Of a stretch of DNA of 64,000 nucleotides, positions 46,785 through 56,948 are shown in pieces (position 1 is the first letter of the stretch; each line of letters opens with the position of its first letter). The DNA is from Pseudoalteromonas sp. T1lg48 (GTDB taxonomy: Bacteria; Pseudomonadota; Gammaproteobacteria; Enterobacterales; Alteromonadaceae). The notes beneath the pieces were generated by a model. That model was not told the DNA's origin. It did not search any database and saw only the letters and a program-made list of their open reading frames with translations. The stretch spans positions 368,832 through 432,831 of the forward strand of contig NZ_PQCC01000002.1 in NCBI RefSeq assembly GCF_002964785.1, written 5' to 3'. The position numbers and the translations under genes were made by a program.

Positions 46785-48147
46785 ATGGAAATCATTCACC
46801 ACGGAGCGGTCAATGGCGTTACCGGCTCTTGTCACCAGCTTAAGATAAGCGAGAGCGAGTCCTTATTGATCGACTGCGGCCTGTTTCAAGGACTTGAAGC
46901 ACGCCAGGATCTTGGCATTGAGTTTGATATCAGCGCGGTACGGGCTCTGTTGGTAACCCACTGCCATATAGACCATGTGGGTCGCATTCCCTATTTGCTT
47001 GCCGCTGGATTCACCGGGCCTATTTACGCCTCCGAAGCCACCGCCGCCCTGCTCCCTTTGGTCATCGAAGATGCCCTAAAACTAGGCGTTACCGAGGACG
47101 AGCAGCTGGTTGCTACCTGCTTACGATTAATTCGCCAGCAATTGGTGCCTCTGCCCTTTAAGCATTGGCAAACGCTGGATAAATTTAGCACGGCAGTACG
47201 TTTTCGCCTGCAACGGGCCGGGCATATTCTTGGCTCCGCCTATATCGAAATCGATGTAGGCCAAGGAAAGCAGGCGCAACGTGTGGTTTTTTCGGGAGAC
47301 TTGGGCGCACCCTATACGCCCTTACTTCCGGCGCCTAAACCGCCCTATAAGGCCGATACTCTGGTGATTGAATCCACCTACGGCGATACCCTTCATCAAG
47401 GGCGTAAAACCCGCAGTAAACGACTTAAGGAAGTAATTGAAAAGGCGGTGCGCGATAACGGCGTAGTGCTTATTCCCGCCTTTAGCATAGGCCGTACTCA
47501 GGAGCTACTCTACGAGCTGGAGCAGATCATCCACAGTGCTCCTAAAAGGTCGTTTTGGCAGGACATTGAGGTGATCATCGACTCCCCCATGGCCGCTAAT
47601 TTCACCAGCGAATACCGACGCTTTAAATCGCTGTGGGATCAAGAAGCCAAGGCGCGTGGCTAAGGGTCGTCACCCCCTGAACTTTGACCACCTGTATACC
47701 CTGGATAGCCACCAGGAACACGTACAAACCATTAACTACCTGAAGCAGAGGCAAAAACCGGCAATTGTGATTGCCGCCAGTGGCATGTGCAGCGGCGGGC
47801 GCATAGTAAATTATCTAGAAGCTTTTTTAGGGGATCCCCGCACCGACGTGATCTTTGTCGGCTATCAGGGCCTGGGAACGCCCGGACGAGATATTCAAAA
47901 CTACGGTCCTCGGGGTGGTTATGTGGTGTTAAATAAGCAAAAGATTGATATTAAGGCGCAGATACACACCATTAGCGGTTACAGTGCCCATGCGGATCAG
48001 GCCAATTTAGTGCGCTTTGTCACTGGCATGACGAAGAAGCCAAGACATATCAAAATAGTGCATGGCGATACAGAGGCAAAGCAAGCGCTTGCGGATAAAC
48101 TTAAAGAAAGCCTCAAAGGCGAAGTGAAGATAGAAATCGCGACCTAA
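46785..48147 (+). pseudogene. Beta-CASP metallo-beta-lactamase RNase, frameshifted as read
   Basis: RNA-processing exonuclease-type protein (CPSF73/YsH1 family), about 454 residues if repaired. Metal motifs HCHIDHVGR and SGDLG; beta-CASP marks ESTYGDT and IPAFSIGRTQELL; then, in another frame, AASGMCSGGRIVNYL, SGYSAHADQ and HGDTEAK. The break is near 47655 in the repeat-like GCGCGTGGC: EAKARG* versus the continuing AKGRHPLNFDHL. Loss of two bases, or gain of one, explains it. All active-site residues are present, so a sequence error or very recent mutation is likely. Confidence 0.88.
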
Positions 48148-48151
48148 GGCG

Positions 48152-48399
48152 TTGTAGGTCGGCCTTTAGGCCGACAAATATGCACATAGTTAGCTTTGTC
48201 GGCGCAGAGCACCGACCTACAAAGGGGGCGCAAATGCACGTTGTAGGTCGGCCTTCAGGCCGATAAATATGCACATAGTTAGCTTTGTCGGCGCAGAGCA
48301 CCGACCTACAAAGGGGGCGCAAATGCACGTTGTACGTCGGCCCTCAGGCCGACAAATATGCACATAGTTAGCTTTGTCGGCGCAGAGCACCGACCTACA
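48152..48399. repeat. REP-like palindrome array, three 89-bp units
   Basis: Units begin at 48152, 48241 and 48330 (period 89 bp); the third lacks the last ~19 bp. Each ~70-bp core is an imperfect palindrome with ends TTGTAGGTCGG / CCGACCTACAA and a small inner palindrome GTCGGCC-TTTA-GGCCGAC, joined by AAAGGGGGCGCAAATGCACG. Units are nearly identical, with a few compensating or single changes (e.g. TTGTAC in the third). It fills the whole gap between two convergent genes and may act as terminator or mRNA 3' stabiliser. Confidence 0.92.
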
Positions 48400-48404
48400 G
48401 GTTA

Positions 48405-49418
48405 TTACTCATAACCATTGGGGTTTTGGCTTTGCCAGCGCCAGGCGTCTTGCATCATTTGCATTAAGCCTCGCTCTGCCTGCCATCCCAGCTCATTCAA
48501 AGCTTTTTGCGCACTGGCATAACAGGTGGCGATATCGCCATCGCGACGAGGGGCAATATAATAGGGCACGGGTTGATCCGCCGCCTGTTCAAAAGCCTGC
48601 ACCATTTCCAATACCGAGTAGCCGTTACCGGTACCCAGGTTATAGATATGCACACCGCTGTGATCAAGAAGCCAGTCCAGGGCTTTAAGGTGACCCAAGG
48701 CCAGGTCGACAACATGAATGTAATCGCGCACTCCGGTGCCGTCTTTGGTAGGGTAATCATCCCCAAATACCGCCAGTTTCTCCAGCTTACCTACGGCTAC
48801 CTGAGAGATATAAGGCAAGAGGTTATTGGGAATGCCGTTAGGGTCTTCACCTATTTGCCCACTGTGGTGGGCGCCAACCGGGTTAAAGTAGCGCAAGATA
48901 GCAAAACGCCAACGAGGGTCGGACTTGGCTACATCTTCTAAAATCTGCTCCACCATCAATTTAGAGGTGCCATAAGGGTTGGTAGTGCCGCCTACCGGAG
49001 CGTTTTCATCTATGGGTAAGGTTTGCGGGTCGCCATAAACCGTAGCGGATGAGCTAAATACCAAAGAGAACACTTCGGCTTCGCGCATCGCTTCAATCAG
49101 GGTAAGCGACCCTTGGACATTATTTTGATAGTACATCACCGGCTTGCTCACCGACTCGCCCACAGCCTTAAGGCCTGCAAAATGGACCACGGCGGTGATA
49201 TGATGATCGCTAAACACCTTATCCAAGGCCGATTTATCGCGAATATCACCCTGAATAAAGGTCACCGCCTTACCAGTAAGTGCCTCGACGCGACGCAGCG
49301 ACTCCTGCGAGCTGTTGCTCAGATTATCAAAGACCAGCACTTCGCTGCCCTGTTCGAGCAATTCAAGCACCGTGTGCGAACCAATATAACCGGCTCCGCC
49401 GGTCACTAAAATTGTCAT
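48405..49418 (-). CDS. galE: GalE, UDP-glucose 4-epimerase
   Basis: 337 residues; NAD motif [10 protein letters not shown], active-site YGTSK, and [10 protein letters not shown]. Interconverts UDP-glucose and UDP-galactose for polysaccharide synthesis. AGGGAT precedes the ATG. Last gene of the leftward polysaccharide locus, ending 5 bp from the REP-like array. Confidence 0.95.
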   Translation of the reverse strand: MTILVTGGAGYIGSHTVLELLEQGSEVLVFDNLSNSSQESLRRVEALTGKAVTFIQGDIRDKSALDKVFSDHHITAVVHFAGLKAVGESVSKPVMYYQNNVQGSLTLIEAMREAEVFSLVFSSSATVYGDPQTLPIDENAPVGGTTNPYGTSKLMVEQILEDVAKSDPRWRFAILRYFNPVGAHHSGQIGEDPNGIPNNLLPYISQVAVGKLEKLAVFGDDYPTKDGTGVRDYIHVVDLALGHLKALDWLLDHSGVHIYNLGTGNGYSVLEMVQAFEQAADQPVPYYIAPRRDGDIATCYASAQKALNELGWQAERGLMQMMQDAWRWQSQNPNGYE

Positions 49419-49437
49419 AATCTATCCCTGTCAAAAA

Positions 49438-50439
49438 TTAGGCGTAAAAGCCTTTGTACCATTTAACCAACTGCTTCACACCGGAGGTAACATCAACCTG
49501 AGGACGATAGCCGGTTGCAGCAAAAAGGTCTTCGGTATCGGCATAGGTTTTATACACATCGCCTGGCTGCATTTCGCGGAAGTTTTTCACCGCTTCAATA
49601 CCCAGCTCATCTTCAATGGCCTTAATAAAGTCCATTAAGTTAATCGGGCTGCCGTGGCCGATATTGTAAACCTTGTAAGGAGCCGAGCTAGTGGCCGGCG
49701 AGCCAGACTCAAGCTTCCAATCCGGGTTCGGCTCGGGCACCACATCGGCAATACGCACCACGCCTTCGACAATATCGTCGATATAGGTAAAATCGCGCCA
49801 CATGTCACCATGGTTATTCACGTCTATGGTTTCGCCGTTAAGGATTTTCTTGGTGAAAATGTAGGGAGCCATATCCGGGCGACCCCAGGGGCCATACACG
49901 GTAAAGAGACGCAGCCCGGTAGTTGGCAACGCATATAAATGAGAATAGCTATGAGCCATTACTTCGTTGGACTTCTTGGTCGCCGCATAGAGGGAAACAG
50001 GATGATCAACCGAGTCTCTGGTAGAGAAAGGCGTGGTTTCATTTAAGCCATATACCGAGCTGGATGACGCATATACTAAGTGCCCAATCCGGTTATGACG
50101 ACAGGCTTCCAAGATATTGAGATGACCAACCAGGTTACTCTCGGCATAAGCGTGCGGATTATCAATGGAATAACGCACACCGGCCTGGGCCGCTAAGTGA
50201 ATAACGCGGTCAAACTTTTCCTGCTCGAAAAGGTGTACCAGCGCTTGTTGCTGAACAAGATCCAACTCAACAAAGTTAAAACGTTCATGCTTTATGTGTT
50301 CAAGGCGCGCCGTTTTTAGGGCAACATCATAATAATCATTGAGGTTATCTATACCAACAACCTCATGGCCCTGTGCCAATAGCTTGCCACTTACTGCGGC
50401 ACCGATAAAACCCGCGGCGCCCGTTACTAAATATTTCAT
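49438..50439 (-). CDS. UDP-glucuronate 4-epimerase-type SDR
   Basis: 333 residues; NAD motif [57 protein letters not shown]. These are typical of the CapI/LpsL/WbnF group that makes UDP-galacturonate from UDP-glucuronate, the product of Ugd. Nine nucleotides separate it from the ugd stop upstream in both the truncated copy here and the intact copy at 53.4 kb. Confidence 0.92.
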   Translation of the reverse strand: MKYLVTGAAGFIGAAVSGKLLAQGHEVVGIDNLNDYYDVALKTARLEHIKHERFNFVELDLVQQQALVHLFEQEKFDRVIHLAAQAGVRYSIDNPHAYAESNLVGHLNILEACRHNRIGHLVYASSSSVYGLNETTPFSTRDSVDHPVSLYAATKKSNEVMAHSYSHLYALPTTGLRLFTVYGPWGRPDMAPYIFTKKILNGETIDVNNHGDMWRDFTYIDDIVEGVVRIADVVPEPNPDWKLESGSPATSSAPYKVYNIGHGSPINLMDFIKAIEDELGIEAVKNFREMQPGDVYKTYADTEDLFAATGYRPQVDVTSGVKQLVKWYKGFYA

Positions 50440-50448
50440 AGAAAACCT

Positions 50449-50575
50449 TTAGTCACTGCCAAACAAGTCGCGAGTATACACCCTGTCCGCGACATCGCTC
50501 AATTCATCTGTCATACGATTGGAGATTATGACATCAGAGCACTGCTTGAGTTCCTCTAGCGAGGTGGTGACCTTA
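50449..50575 (-). pseudogene. 3' fragment of ugd
   Basis: The last ~41 codons of UDP-glucose dehydrogenase, matching the intact gene at 53445-53571 almost exactly. Cut at 50575, where an IS3-family end (TGACCTGTCCCCC) begins. Confidence 0.88.
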
Positions 50576-51420
50576 TGACCTGTCCCCCAAAATTAACACC
50601 ATGACTTTGTGGAGATTTCCAATAAACTGGAGACAATGGAGATCTCAAAATGAAAAAACGTTACGCAGAAGAACAAATTATCGAGCAATCAAACATCGTG
50701 AAGCTGGCGCTAAAGTTGATGATATTTGCCGAGAGATGGATATATCGGCAGGCACTTTTTATAACTTGCGCAGTAAATATGAGGGCCTGGAAGTAAATGA
50801 AGCGAAGCGCTTAAAATAGCTTGAATCAGAGAACAATAAGCTCAAACGCTTGTGGGCTGAGAAGATGCTTGAAGTTGAAGCTATGAAGGATGTGCTCTCA
50901 AAAAAGTGGTGAAGCCTTCGGATAAGAAACGGATCGCTCGCCACCTCATCGAGCTATTTAACCTCAGTGAACGAGCAGCATGCCAACTATCAGGGGTTAG
51001 CCGAACCGCATTTCGATATAGCCCAAGAGCGATGGCTGATAACACACTAAGAGAGCAACTAAAGCGCTTAGCTACTGAATACCCTTGTTATGGTTATTTG
51101 ATGCTTCACGGCCTGTTAAAAGCAAAAGGCTTAATGAGGAATAAAAAGCAGACATATCGAATTTATACTGAAGAAGGACTTCAAGTTCGCACCAAAAAGC
51201 GAAAGAAAATACAGCGGCCAAGACTACCTTTGGAAGTACCATCAAAGCCGAATCAACGCTATTCTATAGATTTTTTGTTTCAGATCAGCTAGCCAATGGT
51301 CGACGCTTAAGAACGCTTAATGTGGTTGGTGATTATTCACGAGAAATGATCGGGCAACTCGTGTGTGTGTCAATTGGTGGCAGACAGGTCGCTCGATTTT
51401 TATCTGAGATGATAGTGTAA
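50576..51420 (+). mobile_element. IS3-family (IS407-like) insertion sequence remnant
   Basis: The left end begins TGACCTGTCCCCCAAAATTA. OrfA (from ATG 50650) reads MKKRYAEEQII, then loses one base, then RAIKHREAGAKVDDICREMD, has a TAG at 50817-50819 (RLK*LESEN) and ends at 50912. OrfB (from about 50906) reads KKRIARHLIELFNLSERAAC through RPRLPLEVPSKPNQRYSIDF, then gains two T in a T run near 51271-51276 and continues in another frame to RFLSEMIV, where it is cut off. The DDE catalytic part is incomplete, so it cannot transpose itself. No right inverted repeat was found. Confidence 0.9.
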
Positions 51421-51765
51421 CCCCCCCTAATTAGTTGCATCCGTAATTAGAGTTTTCAACCAGTTCATTCTTCGCTAAAAAGCACACTTGAACAAGCTGC
51501 ATAGCTAAAACCTGCCGACCATTTCGTTTTTTCAATGGGTTATAGCTATTTGTAGTAAACCGAGTCGGTATAAAGAAAATTTGAACAACCGTGTTAACTC
51601 CACTTAAGAGCAATCTACACGCATCCCGCTCTTTGTTACTTGCCACATAACATAGAATAACTATGCTGCACATCTCATATCAAGAACAGAATGCATGTGG
51701 ATTGAATATATAGCAAACGGCAACGTAGAAATTTTAACGTTGTGCACTATCTGCAAGATCTGCTT
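51421..51765. other. Insert segment with no identifiable gene
   Basis: Begins at the abrupt end of the IS remnant with TAACCCCCCCTAATTAG, which resembles an IS end. An 80-codon open frame on the minus strand (51431-51673, ending FLAKNELVENSNYGC-N) is not recognised and has no visible ribosome site; it may be a remnant. Confidence 0.4.
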
Positions 51766-52365
51766 TTAAAGAGCCTCTATACGATGTTCGTTCTTTCGAT
51801 AAAACACCAAAGTGTCGACCTGCTTCTCTTGCACCGCTTTCAAGATAGGCACTGCCCCCTCTTCTACACTCATAATATTTGGGTTTTGAATGAGTAAGCC
51901 ATTACGAATTTTGGTCTCAATGGCTCCAGGGCACATTACAGTTACGGAATAACCGTCTTTGTGCATGCCCCTTGAAAGCGTCACCACGCCAGCCTTTGCT
52001 GCACAATACGAGGTCCAGTCTTTGTAACTATTAAATGCCGCTGTAGACGCCACATTGACCAAGTGAACGTCTTTGTTAGCGCGCACAGCTTCACGACTCA
52101 CCAAATAAGTGCCAATGAGGTTGGCTTCAATATCACGAATCCACAAAATAGGATCCGATTCAGCAACCACACTTGAGTACAAGGTCCCAGCGTTGTTGAT
52201 CACCGCATCATATCGTTTGCCTGTAAAGAAAGTATTGACTTGCTGGATTGAGGCAACATCAAGTTCTTGACGCGTTGGCGCATCCACCAAATGCCCTAGC
52301 TCACGCAGCTTCACCGCTACATATTTAGCTAAGTCACCACCGCCCCCTGTGATTAAAATATTCAT
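51766..52365 (-). CDS. Short-chain dehydrogenase/reductase in polysaccharide locus
   Basis: 199 residues. Glycine motif ITGGGGDLAKY (atypical for the TGxxxGxG pattern), NNAGTL, active-site YCAAK, and CPGAIETKI. Shorter than most SDRs (about 250). Its ATG overlaps the cytidylyltransferase stop by 4 nt, so the pair is likely functional together, perhaps reducing a keto or aldehyde compound to the alcohol moiety that is activated with CTP (inference). Confidence 0.8.
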   Translation of the reverse strand: MNILITGGGGDLAKYVAVKLRELGHLVDAPTRQELDVASIQQVNTFFTGKRYDAVINNAGTLYSSVVAESDPILWIRDIEANLIGTYLVSREAVRANKDVHLVNVASTAAFNSYKDWTSYCAAKAGVVTLSRGMHKDGYSVTVMCPGAIETKIRNGLLIQNPNIMSVEEGAVPILKAVQEKQVDTLVFYRKNEHRIEAL

Positions 52366-52811
52366 GACTTGGGCTCTGGGATAGGGTGATCGTCGCTTGG
52401 CTTAATCAACTTCTTATACTGGTTGTAAATTTTCTTCTTAAGGTTTGTTGAGCTAACACCTTTACCATAAGGGAAATAGAAAACCTTTACACCTTGATCT
52501 TTTAAATAATCATACTTACCTTTCCAATCATCACCGATAACGAACACATCAATGTTTAAGTTTTTAACGGTTTCTTTATGGTCAAGTGTATGTTGGGGAA
52601 TTACAACATCAGGTGCACGCAAACCTTCAATAATAGCAATGCGCTCCTCAAACGGAACTGCTGGCGGGTTTTTGTATGAGCACACTAGTTCATCGGTACT
52701 CACACCAACGATCAGAGTGTCACCTAAGCCTAGACCGTATTCAATCATTTTTAAATGGTTACTATGGAACAAATCAAATGTTCCTGATACATAAACTACT
52801 GTATTACTCAT
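52362..52811 (-). CDS. Glycerol-3-phosphate cytidylyltransferase-like (TagD-type)
   Basis: 149 residues. The nucleotidyltransferase motif appears as YVSGTFDLFHSNHLKMIEYG (HxxH), with GDTLIVGVSTDEL, FVIGDDWKGKYDYL and the late VSSTNLKK motif. The family activates alcohol phosphates with CTP (CDP-glycerol, CDP-ethanolamine types). With the adjacent SDR it may supply a CDP-alcohol for phosphodiester decoration of the polysaccharide. Confidence 0.85.
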   Translation of the reverse strand: MSNTVVYVSGTFDLFHSNHLKMIEYGLGLGDTLIVGVSTDELVCSYKNPPAVPFEERIAIIEGLRAPDVVIPQHTLDHKETVKNLNIDVFVIGDDWKGKYDYLKDQGVKVFYFPYGKGVSSTNLKKKIYNQYKKLIKPSDDHPIPEPKS

Positions 52812-52953
52812 TACAATATCCTTTTATATTACACAGCCCTGCATGCTGCCATCAAAAGATCGAAGTACTCTGTACCCAAGGACAAAAAGCAAGAACCGAT
52901 TATCACAGCTGGAAACTAACGTTTAGTGAAAGTTACTAAGCCACACGGCGCCA

Positions 52954-53106
52954 TTACTTTGGCAGGGTGTAAAGCACGGATAATACACCAAACAGTTTGA
53001 CTCGCCCACCGCGAATAAAGCTAACGATGGCAAATATCAAGCTGGTAAAGAATCGAATTTGCCCATTTGAAATTTCAACGACTATAATTATCAAGGCGAG
53101 GAACTT
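52954..53106 (-). pseudogene. C-terminal remnant of a membrane protein
   Basis: A 50-codon open stretch without a start reads FLALIIIVVEISNGQIRF, then FTSLIFAIVSFIRGG and KLFGVLSVLYTLPK, then stop. It looks like the end of a membrane-associated polysaccharide enzyme. A stop codon and the epimerase fragment lie directly upstream. The remaining bases 52812-52953 show nothing. Confidence 0.4.
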
Positions 53107-53444
<338 letters not shown>

Positions 53445-54611
53445 TTAGTCGCTGCCAAACAAGTCGCGAGTATACACCCTGTCCGCGACATCGCTCAATT
53501 CATCTGTCATACGATTGGAGATTATGACATCAGAGCACTGTTTGAGTTCCTCAAGCGAGGTAGTGACCTTAGAATGGAAAAAGGTATCCGACTCGAGCGT
53601 AGGCTCATATATTAGCACTTCGATACCCTTGGCCTTAATACGCTTCATTACGCCCTGAATCGCCGACGCCCTAAAATTATCCGAGCCGGCCTTCATCACT
53701 AGGCGATACACACCTACAACCTTAGGTGCACGCTTAATGATTGAGTCGGCAATAAAATCCTTACGGGTAGTGTTGGCATCAACTATGGCGCGGATCATAT
53801 TGTTAGGCACATCCTTATAGTTGGCCAACAACTGCTTGGTATCTTTTGGCAGGCAGTAACCACCGTAACCAAATGAAGGGTTATTGTAATGACTGCCGAT
53901 ACGCGGGTCTAAACCCACCCCTTCAATTACCTGACGGGCATCCAAACCGTGCGACTCGGCATAGCTGTCCAGCTCATTAAAATAGGCCACACGCATAGCA
54001 AGGTAAGTGTTGGAGAACAGCTTAATGGCTTCGGCTTCGGTGGAATTAGTCAACAACACATCCACATCGGGTTTTTCAGCACCTTGCTGTAACAAGGCCG
54101 CAAACTTAGCTGCGCGCTCACTTTGCTCACCAACAATAATACGCGATGGATATAGGTTATCGTGAAGCGCCTTGCCCTCACGCAGAAACTCAGGCGAGAA
54201 GAGGATATTATCAACGCCAAACCTTTCCTTGATGCTTTTGGTGTAACCCACGGGCACAGTTGATTTGATAACAATCAGCGCCGCTGGGTTGATATGTAGC
54301 ACATCCTCAATCACCTTTTCCACGGTTTGAGTGTTAAAGTAATTGGTCTCTGGGTCATAGTCGGTGGGGGTTGCTATCACCACATACTCAGCTCCCTGCA
54401 GCGCCATTTCTTTATCCGTTGTGGCGACCAGGTTAAGCGGTTTTTTTTGCAAGAAATGACTGATTTCAGTGTCGACTATGGGCGATTCTTGATTATTCAG
54501 TAAAGCAACCTTGTTACTGTCTATATCCAGAGCTACCACTTCGTTGTGCTGCGCTAAAAGCACCGCATTAGACAGACCGACGTAGCCGGTACCAACAATA
54601 GTAATTTTCAT
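53445..54611 (-). CDS. ugd: Ugd, UDP-glucose 6-dehydrogenase (copy 1)
   Basis: 388 residues; NAD motif [35 protein letters not shown], catalytic cysteine in [13 protein letters not shown], and [15 protein letters not shown]. Makes UDP-glucuronate, substrate for the 4-epimerase. By eye roughly 70% identical to the second copy at 55740. Confidence 0.95.
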   Translation of the reverse strand: MKITIVGTGYVGLSNAVLLAQHNEVVALDIDSNKVALLNNQESPIVDTEISHFLQKKPLNLVATTDKEMALQGAEYVVIATPTDYDPETNYFNTQTVEKVIEDVLHINPAALIVIKSTVPVGYTKSIKERFGVDNILFSPEFLREGKALHDNLYPSRIIVGEQSERAAKFAALLQQGAEKPDVDVLLTNSTEAEAIKLFSNTYLAMRVAYFNELDSYAESHGLDARQVIEGVGLDPRIGSHYNNPSFGYGGYCLPKDTKQLLANYKDVPNNMIRAIVDANTTRKDFIADSIIKRAPKVVGVYRLVMKAGSDNFRASAIQGVMKRIKAKGIEVLIYEPTLESDTFFHSKVTTSLEELKQCSDVIISNRMTDELSDVADRVYTRDLFGSD

Positions 54612-54777
54612 AAAACCTATAAATCCTTCTCAAGGGCTGTCAACAAGAGGAACTGACAGCAACCTTGTTTACTTTAAAAACAAGAGACTTGTGTATTCTG
54701 GCTTAAAACTAAACAAAAACACCCAGCGCGGCAAAAAGCGCCAGAACAGGATGTAAGTCGTACCTACAGCCCATACC

Positions 54778-55653
54778 TTAAAGGCTTTTTAGATGCGCCG
54801 TAAACGCCTCACCCAATTCCGGGTGTTGTTGGGCATAACGCACAAACGCCTTGAGATAGCCCAGCTTATCGCCACAATCGTGTGACTCGCCGCTCATACG
54901 AAACGCCTCTACAGGCTCTTGCTCAATCAGCATATCGATGGCGTCGGTGAGTTGAATCTCTCCACCCGCACCTATGGGCGTTCTTTTCAGTAAAGGCCAG
55001 ATATTATGAGAAAGCACATAGCGGCCTACCACGGCCAGGTTTGAAGGCGCATCTTCCACCTTGGGTTTTTCCACCATGTGTTTGATAACAGAGCTTTCGC
55101 CTGGTTCAATTTGCGCGCCATTAATATCAGCAATACCGTACTTACTCACATCCTGCTTAGCTACCGCTTCAAGCATAATTTGACTGATTTGAGTCTCTTT
55201 AAAGCGCTTGATCATCGCGGCTAGGTTTTCACTGCTTTGATCGGCGCTGAATTCATCGAGGATTACATCCGGTAAAATCACCACGAAGGGGTTGTCCCCA
55301 ACGATTGGTCTGGCACACATAATGGCATGACCCAATCCTTTTGCTTCGCCTTGGCGCACATGCATCACGGTTACATCTTCCGGGCAAATGGAACGCACCT
55401 CATCAAGCAACTGACGCTTAACCCGCTTTTCTAACGTTGCCTCTAATTCAAAACTGGTATCGAAATGGTTTTCAATGGCATTTTTTGAGGAATGCGTTAC
55501 TAGCACTATCTCTTTAATGCCAGCTCGAACGCATTCATTAACGATATATTGAATAAGGGGCTTATCTACCAAAGGGAGCATTTCTTTAGGAATGGCTTTA
55601 GTTGCCGGCAACATACGAGTACCAAGCCCTGCTACTGGAATTACTGCTTTCAT
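54778..55653 (-). CDS. galU: GalU, UTP-glucose-1-phosphate uridylyltransferase
   Basis: 291 residues; [20 protein letters not shown] is the nucleotide-binding signature, with [20 protein letters not shown] further on. Supplies UDP-glucose for Ugd and GalE. ATG 55653 has AAGGA upstream. Sits between the two ugd copies. Confidence 0.96.
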   Translation of the reverse strand: MKAVIPVAGLGTRMLPATKAIPKEMLPLVDKPLIQYIVNECVRAGIKEIVLVTHSSKNAIENHFDTSFELEATLEKRVKRQLLDEVRSICPEDVTVMHVRQGEAKGLGHAIMCARPIVGDNPFVVILPDVILDEFSADQSSENLAAMIKRFKETQISQIMLEAVAKQDVSKYGIADINGAQIEPGESSVIKHMVEKPKVEDAPSNLAVVGRYVLSHNIWPLLKRTPIGAGGEIQLTDAIDMLIEQEPVEAFRMSGESHDCGDKLGYLKAFVRYAQQHPELGEAFTAHLKSL

Positions 55654-55739
55654 GGTCAATCCTTGAAGCTAAAAGTTGAATGGCCAGCATACGCTGGCCA
55701 TTGAGATGACTAATAATAAATACAATGCACTTGTTTAAT

Positions 55740-56906
55740 CTAGTCTGTACCAAAAATATCTCGGGTATAAACCTTATCTTTTACGTCTGTAAGAGAGTCA
55801 AACATACGATTGGCGACAATTACATCGACTTCGGCTTTAAACTTAGCTTCATCGGAGTACACCTCGGAATTAAAAAAGCTATCACCCTCGAAGGTAGGTT
55901 CATAGATGACAACACGAATGCCCTTTGCCTTGAGGCGCTTCATAACACCTTGGATCGCTGAAGCTCTAAAGTTATCTGAACCAGATTTCATAATTAAGCG
56001 ATAGATTCCCACCACTTCAGGCTTTTTTGCTAAAATTGCATCGGCAATAAAGTCCTTACGAGTTCGATTGGCATCAACGATTGCTGAGATAATGTTATTG
56101 GGCACATCTTGGTAATTTGCCAACAATTGTTTAGTGTCTTTAGGCAAACAGTAACCACCGTAACCAAAAGATGGATTATTGTAGTGCTTTCCAATACGTG
56201 GGTCTAAGCCTACACCTTCTATAATTTGCTTAGTATCTAAGTTATGAGACTCAGCATAACTATCCAGCTCATTAAAATAGGCGACGCGCATAGCAAGGTA
56301 AGTATTAGAAAAAAGCTTAATAGCCTCGGCTTCAGTGGAGTCGGTAAAAAGTACCGGTATATCTTCCTTAATGGCGCCTTGCGCTAACAAACCAGCGAAC
56401 TGCCGCGCTCTCGCTGAGCGCTCACCTGCTATAATCCGCGATGGGTGAAGATTGTCGTAAAGCGCTCTACCCTCTCTTAGAAATTCAGGAGAGAAAATAA
56501 CATTTTCGGTACAGAATTGCTTTTTTACCATCTCAGTGAAACCAACAGGTACTGTAGACTTAATCACCATTACTGCGGTGGGATTATACTTTAAAACATC
56601 TTGAATTACGCATTCAACAGAAGAAGTATCGAAAAAGTTTGTTTCTGAATCATAGTCTGTCGGTGTTGCGATAACGACAAAATCAGCATTTTTATACGCT
56701 TCCTCTTTTGAAGTTGTAGCACGTAAATTCAAAGATTCATTTGCTAAAAAATGCTCAACTTCTGCGTCTGAAATAGGCGATTGTTTATCATTAATAAGTG
56801 ATACTTTTTCTTCTATTATGTCTAACGCTACCACTTCATTGTGCTGCGCTAATAATACTGAGTTTGACAGGCCAACATAGCCCGTCCCAACAACTGTTAT
56901 TTTCAT
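55740..56906 (-). CDS. Ugd, UDP-glucose 6-dehydrogenase (copy 2)
   Basis: 388 residues from ATG 56906 ([20 protein letters not shown]); the upstream in-frame codon at 56942 adds a tail absent from copy 1. The same motifs are intact ([38 protein letters not shown]). More AT-rich than copy 1. Divergence between the copies suggests separate origins rather than a recent duplication. Confidence 0.94.
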   Translation of the reverse strand: MKITVVGTGYVGLSNSVLLAQHNEVVALDIIEEKVSLINDKQSPISDAEVEHFLANESLNLRATTSKEEAYKNADFVVIATPTDYDSETNFFDTSSVECVIQDVLKYNPTAVMVIKSTVPVGFTEMVKKQFCTENVIFSPEFLREGRALYDNLHPSRIIAGERSARARQFAGLLAQGAIKEDIPVLFTDSTEAEAIKLFSNTYLAMRVAYFNELDSYAESHNLDTKQIIEGVGLDPRIGKHYNNPSFGYGGYCLPKDTKQLLANYQDVPNNIISAIVDANRTRKDFIADAILAKKPEVVGIYRLIMKSGSDNFRASAIQGVMKRLKAKGIRVVIYEPTFEGDSFFNSEVYSDEAKFKAEVDVIVANRMFDSLTDVKDKVYTRDIFGTD

Positions 56907-56948
56907 ACTCAGTTCATTCTTTCGCTTAGAGCTCACTTTCAAAGTCTT

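Noticed and set aside
48113-48328. 71-codon minus-strand open frame across the 89-bp repeats
   Set aside because: Its sequence is just the translated repeat unit twice; no ribosome site and it overlaps the end of the RNase gene.
48152-48399. Possible CRISPR array
   Set aside because: Units are contiguous 89-bp near-identical palindromes with no variable spacers and no cas genes.
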